NCBI GenBank assembly: GCA_019054805.1
Contig: JAHQIY010000009.1
Coordinates: forward strand, 310,001-374,000
From: Brachionus manjavacas
Lineage: Eukaryota; Rotifera; Eurotatoria; Ploima; Brachionidae
Direction of reading: 5' to 3'
Length of the DNA: 64,000 bases
The position numbers and the translations under genes are program-made. Below the pieces are notes generated by a model. That model made no database searches, had not been told where the DNA came from, and saw nothing but the letters and a program-made list of their open reading frames with translations. Shown one piece after another: positions 10,378 to 20,696 of the stretch (positions are counted from its first letter, which is position 1; every line of letters begins with the position of its first letter).

Positions 10378-11697
10378 ATAAGACTTATAAGACTTCAAAA
10401 GTTTATTTTTAAGCAAAAAATTTAAATTTTGAAAATTCTTTTAATTCGACTAAAATATTATTAATAATTTACAAAATTTGTCATTATTTGGGTCAGGATT
10501 ATTTATCAAAAAAATTAAAAATTATCAAGATATTTTCGAAATATAAACGTAAAACTTGGATTCAAAATTATTAAAGTCTTAGATTAATTAAGAAATTTTA
10601 TTAAAATAAAAATACTTGCATTTTCCTATTCGTATCAGACTTGTATAAAAGTCACAAGTCAAGTGCAGATCATGACTTTTACTTATTTCAAAAATCTAAA
10701 AATTACAAATCAAGAATTTAAAATTTTAACATTAAAATTTAATTTTTAAATTTTTGAAACAAATCAAAGTCATCACTTTTCGATTTAAAAAAAAATCTAT
10801 AAGTCCTAGTCATACTGTGACTTGTTTTTGACTTGTTTAGACTTTTTTTCCTGACTTTTAAATAAGTCTGCTTTGTATATGTCCTGAAAAATGTAACATT
10901 ATACAGATATAAAGAATAAAATTAGATTTACTTTATTTGAATTTTAAATTAAATCTTAATATTAAAAAGGTGAAGAATAAAATTATTTATTTAAAGAATT
11001 AAAATTTATTTTACGTAAATAAAATTAATTATTTTAATGGAATTCATGTCTTTGTCTTTTATGTTAAATTAAGTGCTTTATTTTTTCCACTGTTTATTTT
11101 CAGAGTTAAATATTCCCTTTTAACATCGACCTAAAAAAGTGCTATAATGTTTGAAGGAATTCTCGAAACTTAACTTTTTTACTTTCAAAAACCCTTTAAA
11201 TTGCTAGAAATTTAACTAACTGTTTTCATATTGGGATTTTTTTGAATATTGAGAAAATAATTTGATAATAAATATGCTTCTATTTATTAAAATAAATGTA
11301 ATAAAAATTTTACTAATTTTCTTATCTCTCTTAATATAACATCCAAATAAATGAATTTTTTTATTTAATTTAGATTGCGCAAGAGAATAAAGCTTTTGAA
11401 ATGATATTTTATTCAAATAATTAATTCATAATTACGATTATTTGATGTTAATAAAGTAAATTAGAAAATTTGATTAATTTTTAAATAATTTGTTTTGGCA
11501 TGAAAAATATTATTAATATTTGGCTGTCAAATTCAACATATCAAGAAACTAAACAATATTTTTAAAAGGAATTTAAATAATTAATCAGACAAAAATTTGA
11601 ATAATTTTGAAAGGGGAAAATTTTCCAATCCCCAGCTTTTATTGAAATTATTTAAGTAAAAAAAAGTTTGAAATTTTCTCATTTATTTTATTAAAAA
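10378..11697. other. AT-rich intergenic with one MITE
   Basis: Apart from the MITE at 10636-10870 nothing is seen. The 3' part precedes the RING gene and presumably holds its promoter. Confidence 0.5.
10636..10870. mobile_element. MITE, family M1 (copy 1)
   Basis: The left end CAGACTTGTATAAAAGTCAC is matched in inverse by the right end, whose reverse complement reads CAGACTTATTTAAAAGTCAG. Both continue with AAGTC/ACAAGTCA-type repeats. The termini resemble those of the elements at 35303-35578 and 45830-46095 (consensus CAGAsTTGTTTAAAAGTC). Interior AT-rich and non-coding. Confidence 0.65.
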
Positions 11698-12272
11698 ATG
11701 AGTACTAATCTTAAATCTAAATATACTCCATTTTTAATAAAAAATATAGATCAAGGATCATTTCATGATACACGCAAAAATTTGATTATAATCACTCAGC
11801 CTATTGATAACGGGTCTTCAAGGCCATTAATTTCAAAAGTCGCTACTTCTGATATGATTTCATGGCTCAACAAACAGTGTACAGATGATTTAATGGACAA
11901 GATCACAAATTTGACTTACATAGAACCAGTATCGAAATAAAAATTCTTTCATTGATTTTTAGGTATCTATTTTTATATTAAGAACGAATCTTGCTCACCT
12001 TCGAAAATTCAAAAGCGTGACGAGGTATTTACATGTCCAATTTGTATCAGAGAGTTTGACGAGGTGATTTTTCTGCTAAAATAAAAATTATAAAAATATA
12101 TTTTTTCTTTATTTAGATAAAATTAAAAGATGAAAAAATTTTTGCGGCAAGATGTGGTCATATTTATTGTGAAAGATGCTTTGAAATGTTACTTGGAGAA
12201 AAAAAAGAACAAAATTGCTGCCTTTGTCAAGCGAAACTAAACAGAGAAAGTAGCATCAAATTATTTATCTAA
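11698..12272 (+). CDS. RING-finger protein, probable E3 ubiquitin ligase
   Basis: Exons 11698-11928, 11983-12063 and 12117-12272 give 155 aa. The intron acceptor at 11982 was chosen over the earlier AG at 11962 because it keeps the frame (EP joined to NESCSP). The C-terminal half is a C3HC4 RING: C95-P-I-C98, C117-G-H119, C122-x2-C125, then a CCLC pair at 138-141, spaced as in RNF4-like RINGs. This domain recruits ubiquitin-loaded E2. The N-terminal 90 aa has no recognised motif; I see no membrane segment and no clear SUMO-interacting motif. The gene ends about 80 bp from the 3' end of the convergent LPCAT gene. RING assignment is solid; substrate and subfamily are unknown. Confidence 0.82.
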
Positions 12273-12354
12273 AAAATGTCATTTTCCATCACCAACATTA
12301 ATAATTTATTTAGCTAAACATTCATAAACTTAAATAAACAAAAAAAAACTTAAT

Positions 12355-15300
12355 TTATTCTTTTTTGTGTTCATTTGATTTTGGAAATGAGCTTGGTTGC
12401 AGATCTGTTCCATCGATTTTTTCACTTGTACGGGCCTTATCGCTCATGGGCCGCTTGGTCAGAGACAAGTTACTTGTCGATTGTCTTACTTGACCAAATG
12501 AAGAATTGTCACTCATCGACTTTGAACTAGCCAACTTCGAGTATTCAAGATTGTTTTGAAGAATTTTAAACTCTTTGTTTTTGCCAATAAGTTTTGAATA
12601 CTCCGGCGTTTTGCTCGCGAAAATATAAAAATCATCTTTAGAAAAAAAAAAAATTTGTTTTGTTAATATAGCAATTTTCTTAAATTTACCAAAAGAAACA
12701 AATCCTTGATTTTTCTGATCAATTTTTTCAAATAAGAGTTTAATTTCTTCTTTTGACATGGAAAAATTTGAGGACAAAATTGACTGGAAATCTTCCAAGC
12801 TAACATTATTGTTACCATTTTTAATAAACATCTTAATTAGTCTAAATAAACCGAAATTACTTTGAAAAATTATTGTCTTTACCTCGAAGGCTAGCTTAAG
12901 GTTTGCTTCGTTGTCTTCTGGCCGAGATATCAAACACAAGCCGATTATAAACTCTCTAAAGTCTATCTTTCCATCTTTATTCTAGCAAGTTTTTGCAATT
13001 TATATTTTAGATATTTTCAAAAAATAATTCCTACTCTATCGTATAAATCGAAAACATTGTGAGTATCTGAATTAACAGGTAGTTCAAGATAATTACAAAA
13101 ATCTTCGAACGTCATTTTTCCATCTTTTTTTCGCGCAAATGACGCAAATTTTTTCAACAAGTCTTCACAGTTGTCAAAATCAATTCTTAAAAAGTAAAAT
13201 TTAAATCGAATAAATTAATTTAATAAATAAAAATTTTACCTTAATTTTTCTTTAATTTGTACAAATTCGATTATAGCTGATTCTAATGGCAAGTTAAGTT
13301 CTCTTGCTCGGCACATTAGCCTGCAATCCTCATACGAATGATTCGTTGTGATAACATTCAAAAATCTTCAAAAAAAGTTTAATAAAATTAATTATTTTGA
13401 AAAAATTTCTCACTCTGCCATTATAGTTCTAACATTAAACGCATATAGAAGCGCATCTTGCTTTTCTCTCTCATCAGGTTCATAAACAGGCAAATACTTT
13501 AAAAAAATAAATAAAAATTTTCGTCTCAATACCCTTGTTAATTAATCAGCATCTAGAATAAAAGACTAAATTTTAGCTGGTAAGCGTTAAAAAAATTTTT
13601 TTTAATTTTAATTTAAAAAAATCTAATTATTTAAACTGTCATCCGATTAAGTCTAAAAAATTTAAATGATTTAATTTTACAAAGATTGCACTTGGAATTT
13701 TTAGGGTTGCAAATTTAAAATTAAAAAAAAAATTAACTTTTTTCAGGAAAGGTAAAATTAGTGTCAATAAATCATGGTTAATTTAAAAGATCAATTGTCC
13801 CTTAGAATTAACATGCTATGGGTTTTTGATGCTTTTGGCGTTTAAATAAAAATTTAAAGATTGACATTGATTTTTATTTTTTTTATCATTATAAATTTAA
13901 TTAATAAAAAATTCAATATTTAGATGTGTTTGCATTAATAATGAATTGATTCAAAAACTTGTGGTAAAATTATAAATTTTTTCATTAAAATTTTGAAATA
14001 TATTTTTTTTTAAATTTGGTCATCAATGTTAATAGCAAATGTGGTGGGCTTTCCATTGATAACTATTAGCTGATTTAACTTCAGACAAGACCCAAATTTT
14101 TATTCATTTCATTGCCTTGGTTATTTCATTAAATAAATTTAAAATTTGGCTTTATTTTAGATTTTCAATAGATTTTGTCTACTTTTTAGACTCTAACTAG
14201 AATTATTTTTCTAGACTAAAAAATATCATTTAAAAAATTATTTTAATTTATCTAATTTTTTTGCTATTCTTCCTAAATTAGAAATTATTTATGATAAAAT
14301 GTTTAAAATATTTCTTGTATTTTTTATTTAATTTCGGCGAAAATAACTGTCTATTTCATTCTTAAAATATATTTGTGAAAAATATTATTTGCATTTTTTT
14401 CAATTAACTTTCACAATATTTCACAATTTCAATTTAGTTATTTTTGATAAATAGTGGGATCATTTAATTTTTAAAATTGATTTTAATTTTAATCAAAATT
14501 TAATTGATTTAATGATCAAATAAAAATAATGAAAAATATGATCGTGTGATAAGAGTAATCACATTTCCTGTAATTGTCATAATTACCTAAAAGAAATATT
14601 CATATTTTTTTAAAATAAACAAAATATTTTCTTTAAAATTTTAAGTTAATTTTTTTAATCTAAAATGTTAATTTCAAAGAAAAAAAAAACTTACATGGAC
14701 TTCCATGCTATTATTAAATTGACACAGAGTCAACAAAGAGACCTTGAACACACTGAGACCTTGCCATGTCCATGTAATTGTGTTTATTTTATTTCTGTAT
14801 TTGATGATTACCGGTTGAACAGGGAGTTTTGGAATGAAAGCTCCTTGGAAAAAATTAGTTCTGTTATTGCTCACTGACAACAGAAAAATTCTTACCTGGT
14901 TTGAAATTGATCAGACAAGATCCATTAGTGGTAGTGCCTTCGGGAAATATGAGCACTTGAGGCCAATCACCTTTGGGATCAGATCTTTCTATGATAGTTT
15001 GAATGGTGATCTGTTTATTGTTTACATCCTCACGCGTGACCAAAATGGGCTGAACGGCGCGTACTACACGACCCATTATGGGCAACCTTCCGTTCTCTGC
15101 GCGAGAAATTGCAGTCGGCAATCCAAGTATGAAGAAAAGAAATGCGTCAAAATAGCTTGTATGAGGCGCAGCCACAAATATGGTCGACTCTGCACGGCTG
15201 CATCTTTTTCCAAACTTTTTGATTGAGTGAAAGCCACAGCAAAAAGCCAAAGTTCTTCCCAAGAATCTTAGAATTCCGCGCGCTTTTTTGCGCCATCCTT

Positions 15301-15649
15301 TTAATGGACGATACCTTAAGTCCTCCTTGCTAACACCCAAAGTCATTACAAGACCAAGTATGGAAAAAAGGAAAAAAATAAAAGATATGCAAATAAGCCG
15401 GAATGGCAGGATAAAAATTCCGCCAATTATTAACTAAAATTTTTTATTTATTTTTTAATTGAGAAAAAAATTTTGCATAAAAATTACTTGTAGCCATTGG
15501 TACCATTTGAGCTTGATATCGTGATAGAAAGGATTTTTGACCACAGGCTCCAGTAATGAATTCTCGCGCAAAATTTTGCTGTCCTCTCGTCTTTCCGTCA
15601 CCGATGATAAATTGTCATCTGATACCCTATTTGGCGAGTTGCCTGTCAT
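12355..15649 (-). CDS. LPCAT2: lysophosphatidylcholine acyltransferase 1/2-like, with EF-hands
   Basis: Nine exons (minus strand): 15649-15488, 15433-14896, 14843-14695, 13496-13414, 13365-13240, 13185-13035, 12981-12883, 12831-12690 and 12635-12355; 576 aa (human LPCAT1/2 are about 534-544). A hydrophobic segment lies at 55-83. The acyltransferase HX4D box is H145-TSYF-D150, the second block is FPEGTTTNG at about 217-225, followed by AFIPKLPVQPV and NTITWTWQG, all LPCAT signatures, then YEDCRLM. The C-terminal EF-hand region has a canonical loop DRNKDGKIDFRE (402-413) and two degenerate ones (AFEMFIKNGNNNV, EKIDQKNQGFVSF). It re-acylates lyso-PC (PAF remodelling in LPCAT2) in the ER or on lipid droplets; Ca2+ sensing is expected from the EF-hand. 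The two introns at 12832-12882 (51 nt) and 12636-12689 (54 nt) are multiples of three without stops, so automatic annotation may wrongly retain them. The LPCAT1 versus LPCAT2 assignment is uncertain. Confidence 0.9.
13497..14694 (-). other. large intron of the LPCAT gene
   Basis: About 1.2 kb, some twenty times longer than the other introns of this gene. AT-rich; no exon or repeat border recognised. Confidence 0.6.
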
Positions 15650-16682
15650 TATTAAGCAATTTAGAGCTAAAATTTTCAATTTATTTGATGCTTAGATTGA
15701 ATAGAAAAATAGCATTTCTTAAAAAGAAAAATTATCTTCGTAAATTAGGATCTATAAAACATGGTTGTCAGAATTGTGCGGCTTTTGAATTTTTTTATTT
15801 AGGATAGAATTAAGTTTGAGGCTTGAAATTTTCATATAAATTATGATGAATATTGAAATTTATGTTTGAGTGAGAACAATTTTTTATATTAATTTATTTT
15901 TAAATATATATAAGCCAAACGGTAGTTCGACTTGTTTAGAAAATACAAAAAGAAGAATAATTTAAGCGCGCCTTTTTATTTATACTTTAAAAAAAGGGAA
16001 ATTTTGGTTTTGATTTTGTATATCTCCTTGTCTTGTCAATTTTATTTTAACAAAAAAATAATCGAAATGTCCAATCAATCAAAATTTCATCAATTATCTA
16101 AAATTTTACTATTAATCAAAATTGAAAGTTAAAAAAAATTATCAAATTTTGTAAATAAACTTTTTATTTGAATAAAAAAATTTTTTTACTCCACCGCATG
16201 AGGCGAATAAATATTTTTTAGCATTAAGTAAAAAAAAATCATTAGTTTTTTCAGCTAATTTAGAAGTGTCGTGTGATTTTTTCAAGATTATAAATTATGA
16301 AAAATTTATGCTCAAACTAAACGGCGCTCTGTAAAAAAAAGAATTTTTCCCAAAATTTTTTTCATATTTTTATTAAGTAAAATTTACCGATGCTTTTGAA
16401 ATTAGGATCATTATTTTATTGAAAAAAAATATGAGATTAATTTACTAAACGAACATTTTTTTGGCTGACCAGGTCAAAAAAATCAAATGTGAGCTTTTCG
16501 CATTTTTTTATAATTTTCTTATTTAGTCTAATAAAAAAAACCTATTTCTTCTCAGGTCTGATGCATTTTTCTATCCGAACTCTAAATAAAGCGTTTCTTC
16601 CAAGCCATTTCCACCTTGTCAAAGCACGACCTAAGCCTGCATTGAGTCTAATTAAAATGGCATTAGTTTAATGCCCGAAATG

Positions 16683-16738
16683 TAGCTTGACAAAATTTGC
16701 TCGTGTTTCAACACGAAGCGGTCGGTCAGGCAAAGCTA
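16683..16738 (+). other. predicted stem-loop cluster
   Basis: An outer stem TAGCTT (16683-16688) / AAGCTA (16733-16738) encloses an inner hairpin GC-TCGTGT-TTCA-ACACGA-a-GC (16699-16719). It lies in an island of unusually high complexity. There is no coding potential. Whether it is transcribed is unknown. Confidence 0.3.
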
Positions 16739-17450
16739 ATTCAAAGACTATTCACGAAATAATTTCCTTCTATATTGGTGATTTGGGAAGCAGTTCTTTT
16801 ACAATTGAGACAGAATTCAAAAGTCAATTTAAAAAAGGCAATTAATTAAGTTAAGGCTATTTTTATTCAATGAAAAAAAATTTTTGCTTTTCAATTTATT
16901 GAATTTGAGTGCGAGCCCAAAAGGCCAGAGCAACTCGTTTCACTTGTCACAATATTTATTCATTTGGATTTAGGTTAATTATTTTCTTAAAACTATTTCT
17001 TTATATCGTTGAACCAAATATAATTCATTATTAAAAAAAAAAAAGAATATGTATGCACATATTAGGAGTGGTAATAAAAATTTTAAAATTCAAATTTAAT
17101 GAATTTTAACTAATTGCAATTACATAAAAATAGGAAGCTTTCAGAGGATGAAAAACGCAAGCTTGTATCCCATTTCAGTCAACAAATAATTATGCTTTTC
17201 GATTGTTTGAATTGCTATTAAAATAGATTGGCTTTTTTCTCATATTTTCGGGTCAAGCAAAGATACTCAAGTGTAAAAATAATCAAGATATACTTTTATT
17301 AATTCATTTTTGTTTCTTTTTTGATTTCGAGAACTCGGTTGATTTAGTGGCAGAAAAAATTGTTTGTATTAGTTATGCGGATATTTGTACCAAAACAAAT
17401 TTAGAGTGAAATCAGAATTTTTTCATTTTTAAAGAAACCAGTTGCCATGG

Positions 17451-17464
17451 TTACATGACTTAAT
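17451..17464 (-). promoter_or_regulatory. RFX-type X-box motif
   Basis: On the minus strand it reads GTAACCATGGCAAC, which fits the X-box consensus GTHNYYATRRNAAC bound by RFX factors, often at ciliary genes. The nearest start codon is LPCAT, 1.8 kb away, so the target gene is unclear. A 14-mer with this degeneracy can also arise by chance. Confidence 0.35.
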
Positions 17465-20400
17465 AATTGTCAGCCAGAAGAAAAAGGAAACCGATTTTTA
17501 TTAGTACAACTCAAATCAAACAAAAACAAATTGTTAATCTTTTATAATTTTATCGATATTTTAAGTCTGTTTTTCAGATTTTCAGCTATCCGCAGAATCA
17601 GAAACTGGAATAATTTTTATCTAATAAATAGTTAATTTCTCGGTATTAATTTTCAACTTTTTGGATATTTGCACTATTTGAGACACTCGTACGGCTTGTC
17701 AGAAATTTCTAAAATTGCTTTTCAACTTTTGGATGATTTCAACATTTATCTTTTGACAAATTAATATTTTTTTAATTTAAGAATTATTTTTGAAACGAGT
17801 TTGATTTTAAACTAATTGGGTTAATGGATGAAAGCATCTTGATTTTTTTCCCATAGATCTTTAAAGACTCTTGGTCCATTTCAAAATAAAAATGGGAAAA
17901 TTGAAAAAAAAATTTCATAGAAGACAAATTCTACTAAGAGAACAAGTCCAGTCTTGAAAATAATTGAAGTCTCATATGATCTGACTTAAAAAAATAATTT
18001 TAGATGAGCTAATGTGTTAAAAAGATCATTTAAGTTTTCAAGTGATTTTAAATGGTCGTATTTTAGCCACCACAATGGTAAGCTTCTTGAATTCAAGACC
18101 GTAAATAGTTCTACATAATACTTTTAAGTGGAGTCCAAAAAGCAAAATGAAAAAATATTTTATAGATTTTTTTATTCATAATAATGTGTATCAAAAAATA
18201 GAATTTAAAAAACAAAGAAATTATCTAAACGTAGAAATAAAAACATAGAATATTTTTGAACGTAAAAAATCAAAAATATAGAAAATTGATGGATTTCAAT
18301 TGATAAGCTAATTGTTTTTCTTTTATTTATCTCTCTTTATTAAATTTTTGTAATTTTGTAAAAAAATTTCCTTATTTTAATTCAAATTCTTGCAAAATTT
18401 CTTGAATCATTTTATTTTTTCTACGTTTTTCTATTTTTCTAAGTTGTGATTAATTCCCTTAATAATATGCACTAAGCTATCTCTAGAAAAATTAATCGCT
18501 AAAAAATTTTGACCAAAGTAATTCTTTACCAATCTGGTAAAAAGGGTAAACAAAATTTATTTTTTATTTATTTTTATTCAATACCCTTTTGATGTTTCAG
18601 GTTTGGTTAGCAGTAAATATTCCACTTTTCCGTAGATTTTCAGTTTCAAGCGTCATCAATGGTTTTGTTTTGGTCATAGGGTTGTTACCAGTATTCCACT
18701 GAGCTTCTTTATAACTGTTGATTTCTTTATAACTTGTGAATTAAATTTTTCGGGATTAAAAAAAATGCTTTCCATCACATAATGGCTATATCAGTTGGAT
18801 GCTACGATTTCACCTCTTCTAATTTATTCTTTTTATGTAAAAAAAAAGACTAAAATTTTTTCTAATCTTTGTCAAATTTATTCATTTCAAAGCAAAAGAA
18901 ACAAAATTTGTTTTAAATTAATAATTTAGAAATACAATTGTATTAAAAAAGAGAAGAGCAAAGTTTGCCTAGGGATTTTAGTGTTGATAAATGCTCGGCG
19001 ATTTGAAACAAATCGATCTTTAGACCAAATATTGTTTTGTGAATAGAAATATTTAATGCAAATAAGACCCCGAGTGTCTTAGGTGTTTAAGTTCGGAGCA
19101 AATGATCAGTGCTCCATCAAACGAAACAGGTGGATAAATAAAAAGTAAATAAATCAAGCATTTTGAAAGCATTTACGGACCGTCAAATATTAGAATAGAA
19201 TCTACAAAGACTATCAATCTTTAACATAAAAACGAGATCATATCTACATTAATTTCAAATTTAATTTAGAATTAAATTTAAAATCAATTAAAAACTTGAT
19301 CTGAATGAGGTGTAGAAATATAAAAGTAGGAGTAGAGGGTCAATTGCATTGACCAAATAGCTTAATAGTCTCTTAGAATGTAGACTCTTTTTTCTTTTTT
19401 TTCGAGTTTGTGAATAAACTGTTCGATTTGGGTTAAATTAGCTGAGATCTATTTAGATCATTGTTCATTCAAAATATTTTGGGTATTAAATTTCAAAATT
19501 GAAGTCTATTTTTTTAATTTTTAATAAACAGGTTTTTGAATTTTTTTCTTCTAAGAAGCTTGAGTTTTCAAATTTGTACAGAATCAAGCCAAATTTGTAA
19601 TGGCTTAGCTAAATGAAAAAATAATTTTATTTATTAAGCTTACGTAATTCGCCAACTCTTATTCAATTTTTGTTGATTTAAATGATTTATTAAAATTTTA
19701 ATAAAAATAAGTTTATTTGTTGGGATGCAAACTTTTCTCTTTTTTTTGAATTAACACAAAACAGAGTTGCTTGGTATTTTATCACTTTCTCAAAGGACCA
19801 AAATTACAAACTTAATAATTCTAATAAATTCAATTAATTTTCCAAGAGAATAGCAATTACTTAACTTAATAGACCTAAATTTACGACCCTTAAAATTTGA
19901 TGTTTAATTAAAATAGTCGACACAAATTATTTCAATAGTTACAAAAGACTTTTGGAGAATAGCTCAATTTAACAATTTAGAAAAAGAAATTTGTATTATT
20001 TTTTAGGATATTCGGGCTATTTTTTTTCTATTTCAGAAAATAATTTTTTTCTATTCATTGACATTTAGCACATTTTTGTCAAAAGCTAAAATATAAAGAT
20101 TCACTAATATTTATGCAAGTTTTTGGGATTTAAAGTTTAATTTCATTTAATTTAAAATTAAATCGAAAAAACAATTTGATTTGGCTTATCCCTAGTTTTT
20201 GTAGATAGTGATCATGGTCCGGTATAAAAATAATCCAAAATTATGTAGTTCAAGCTTGTATTAATGAGATTATTGTTCGGGACTTGTTTTGGTGTATATG
20301 CTGCGGAATTGCTTGAAAATTCCTAATTTCCAACTTTATTGAGGTTTTGTATGGGTTTAGTCCGCGATTCGTCTTGCTTCTTTGATTTTCTAAGTCATCA

Positions 20401-20547
20401 TATCAAAGTTAATTTCTAAAAAATTAAAACAAAGTAAAAATATTCGTTTTTAAATCCTTAATTTATGGTGGCTTTTGAAAATATTGTTTAGAAAGAAAAA
20501 AAAGACTTATTTTCTAAATGAATAGCTCAGGTTTCTCTGTCATCTAT

Positions 20548-20696
20548 CTCGGACTCGCTGCTTTTAGCAATCTAGATAAAAGCGAAAATTTTAATTGCTG
20601 ACCAGCGAGGTTATCTTGATTTTAGATATCTTACTCTGGGGTCTTGCTGGCCAAGATAGTTCCTCTAAAAAATATTGTTCTCTTCACTTGTCCGAG
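20548..20696. ncRNA. candidate structured RNA (three-way junction)
   Basis: A closing stem CTCGGAC (20548-20554) / GTCCGAG (20690-20696) encloses two side arms: TCGCTG/CAGCGA (20555-20560 with 20603-20608), continued by AGCAAT/ATTGCT (20566-20571 with 20594-20599), and TATCTTG/CAAGATA (20612-20618 with 20652-20658). All arms are perfect. The surrounding DNA is AT-rich and this island is not. No known RNA family (tRNA, snRNA, SRP, RNase P) was recognised, and strand is undetermined. Confidence 0.35.

Noticed and set aside
14665..15226. Plus-strand frames opposite the LPCAT exons
   Set aside because: They are shadows of the LPCAT acyltransferase exons on the minus strand.
16489..16671. Plus-strand frame of 60 codons
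   Set aside because: No family match, start in an A/T-rich stretch, no splice partner; the island is better described as non-coding.
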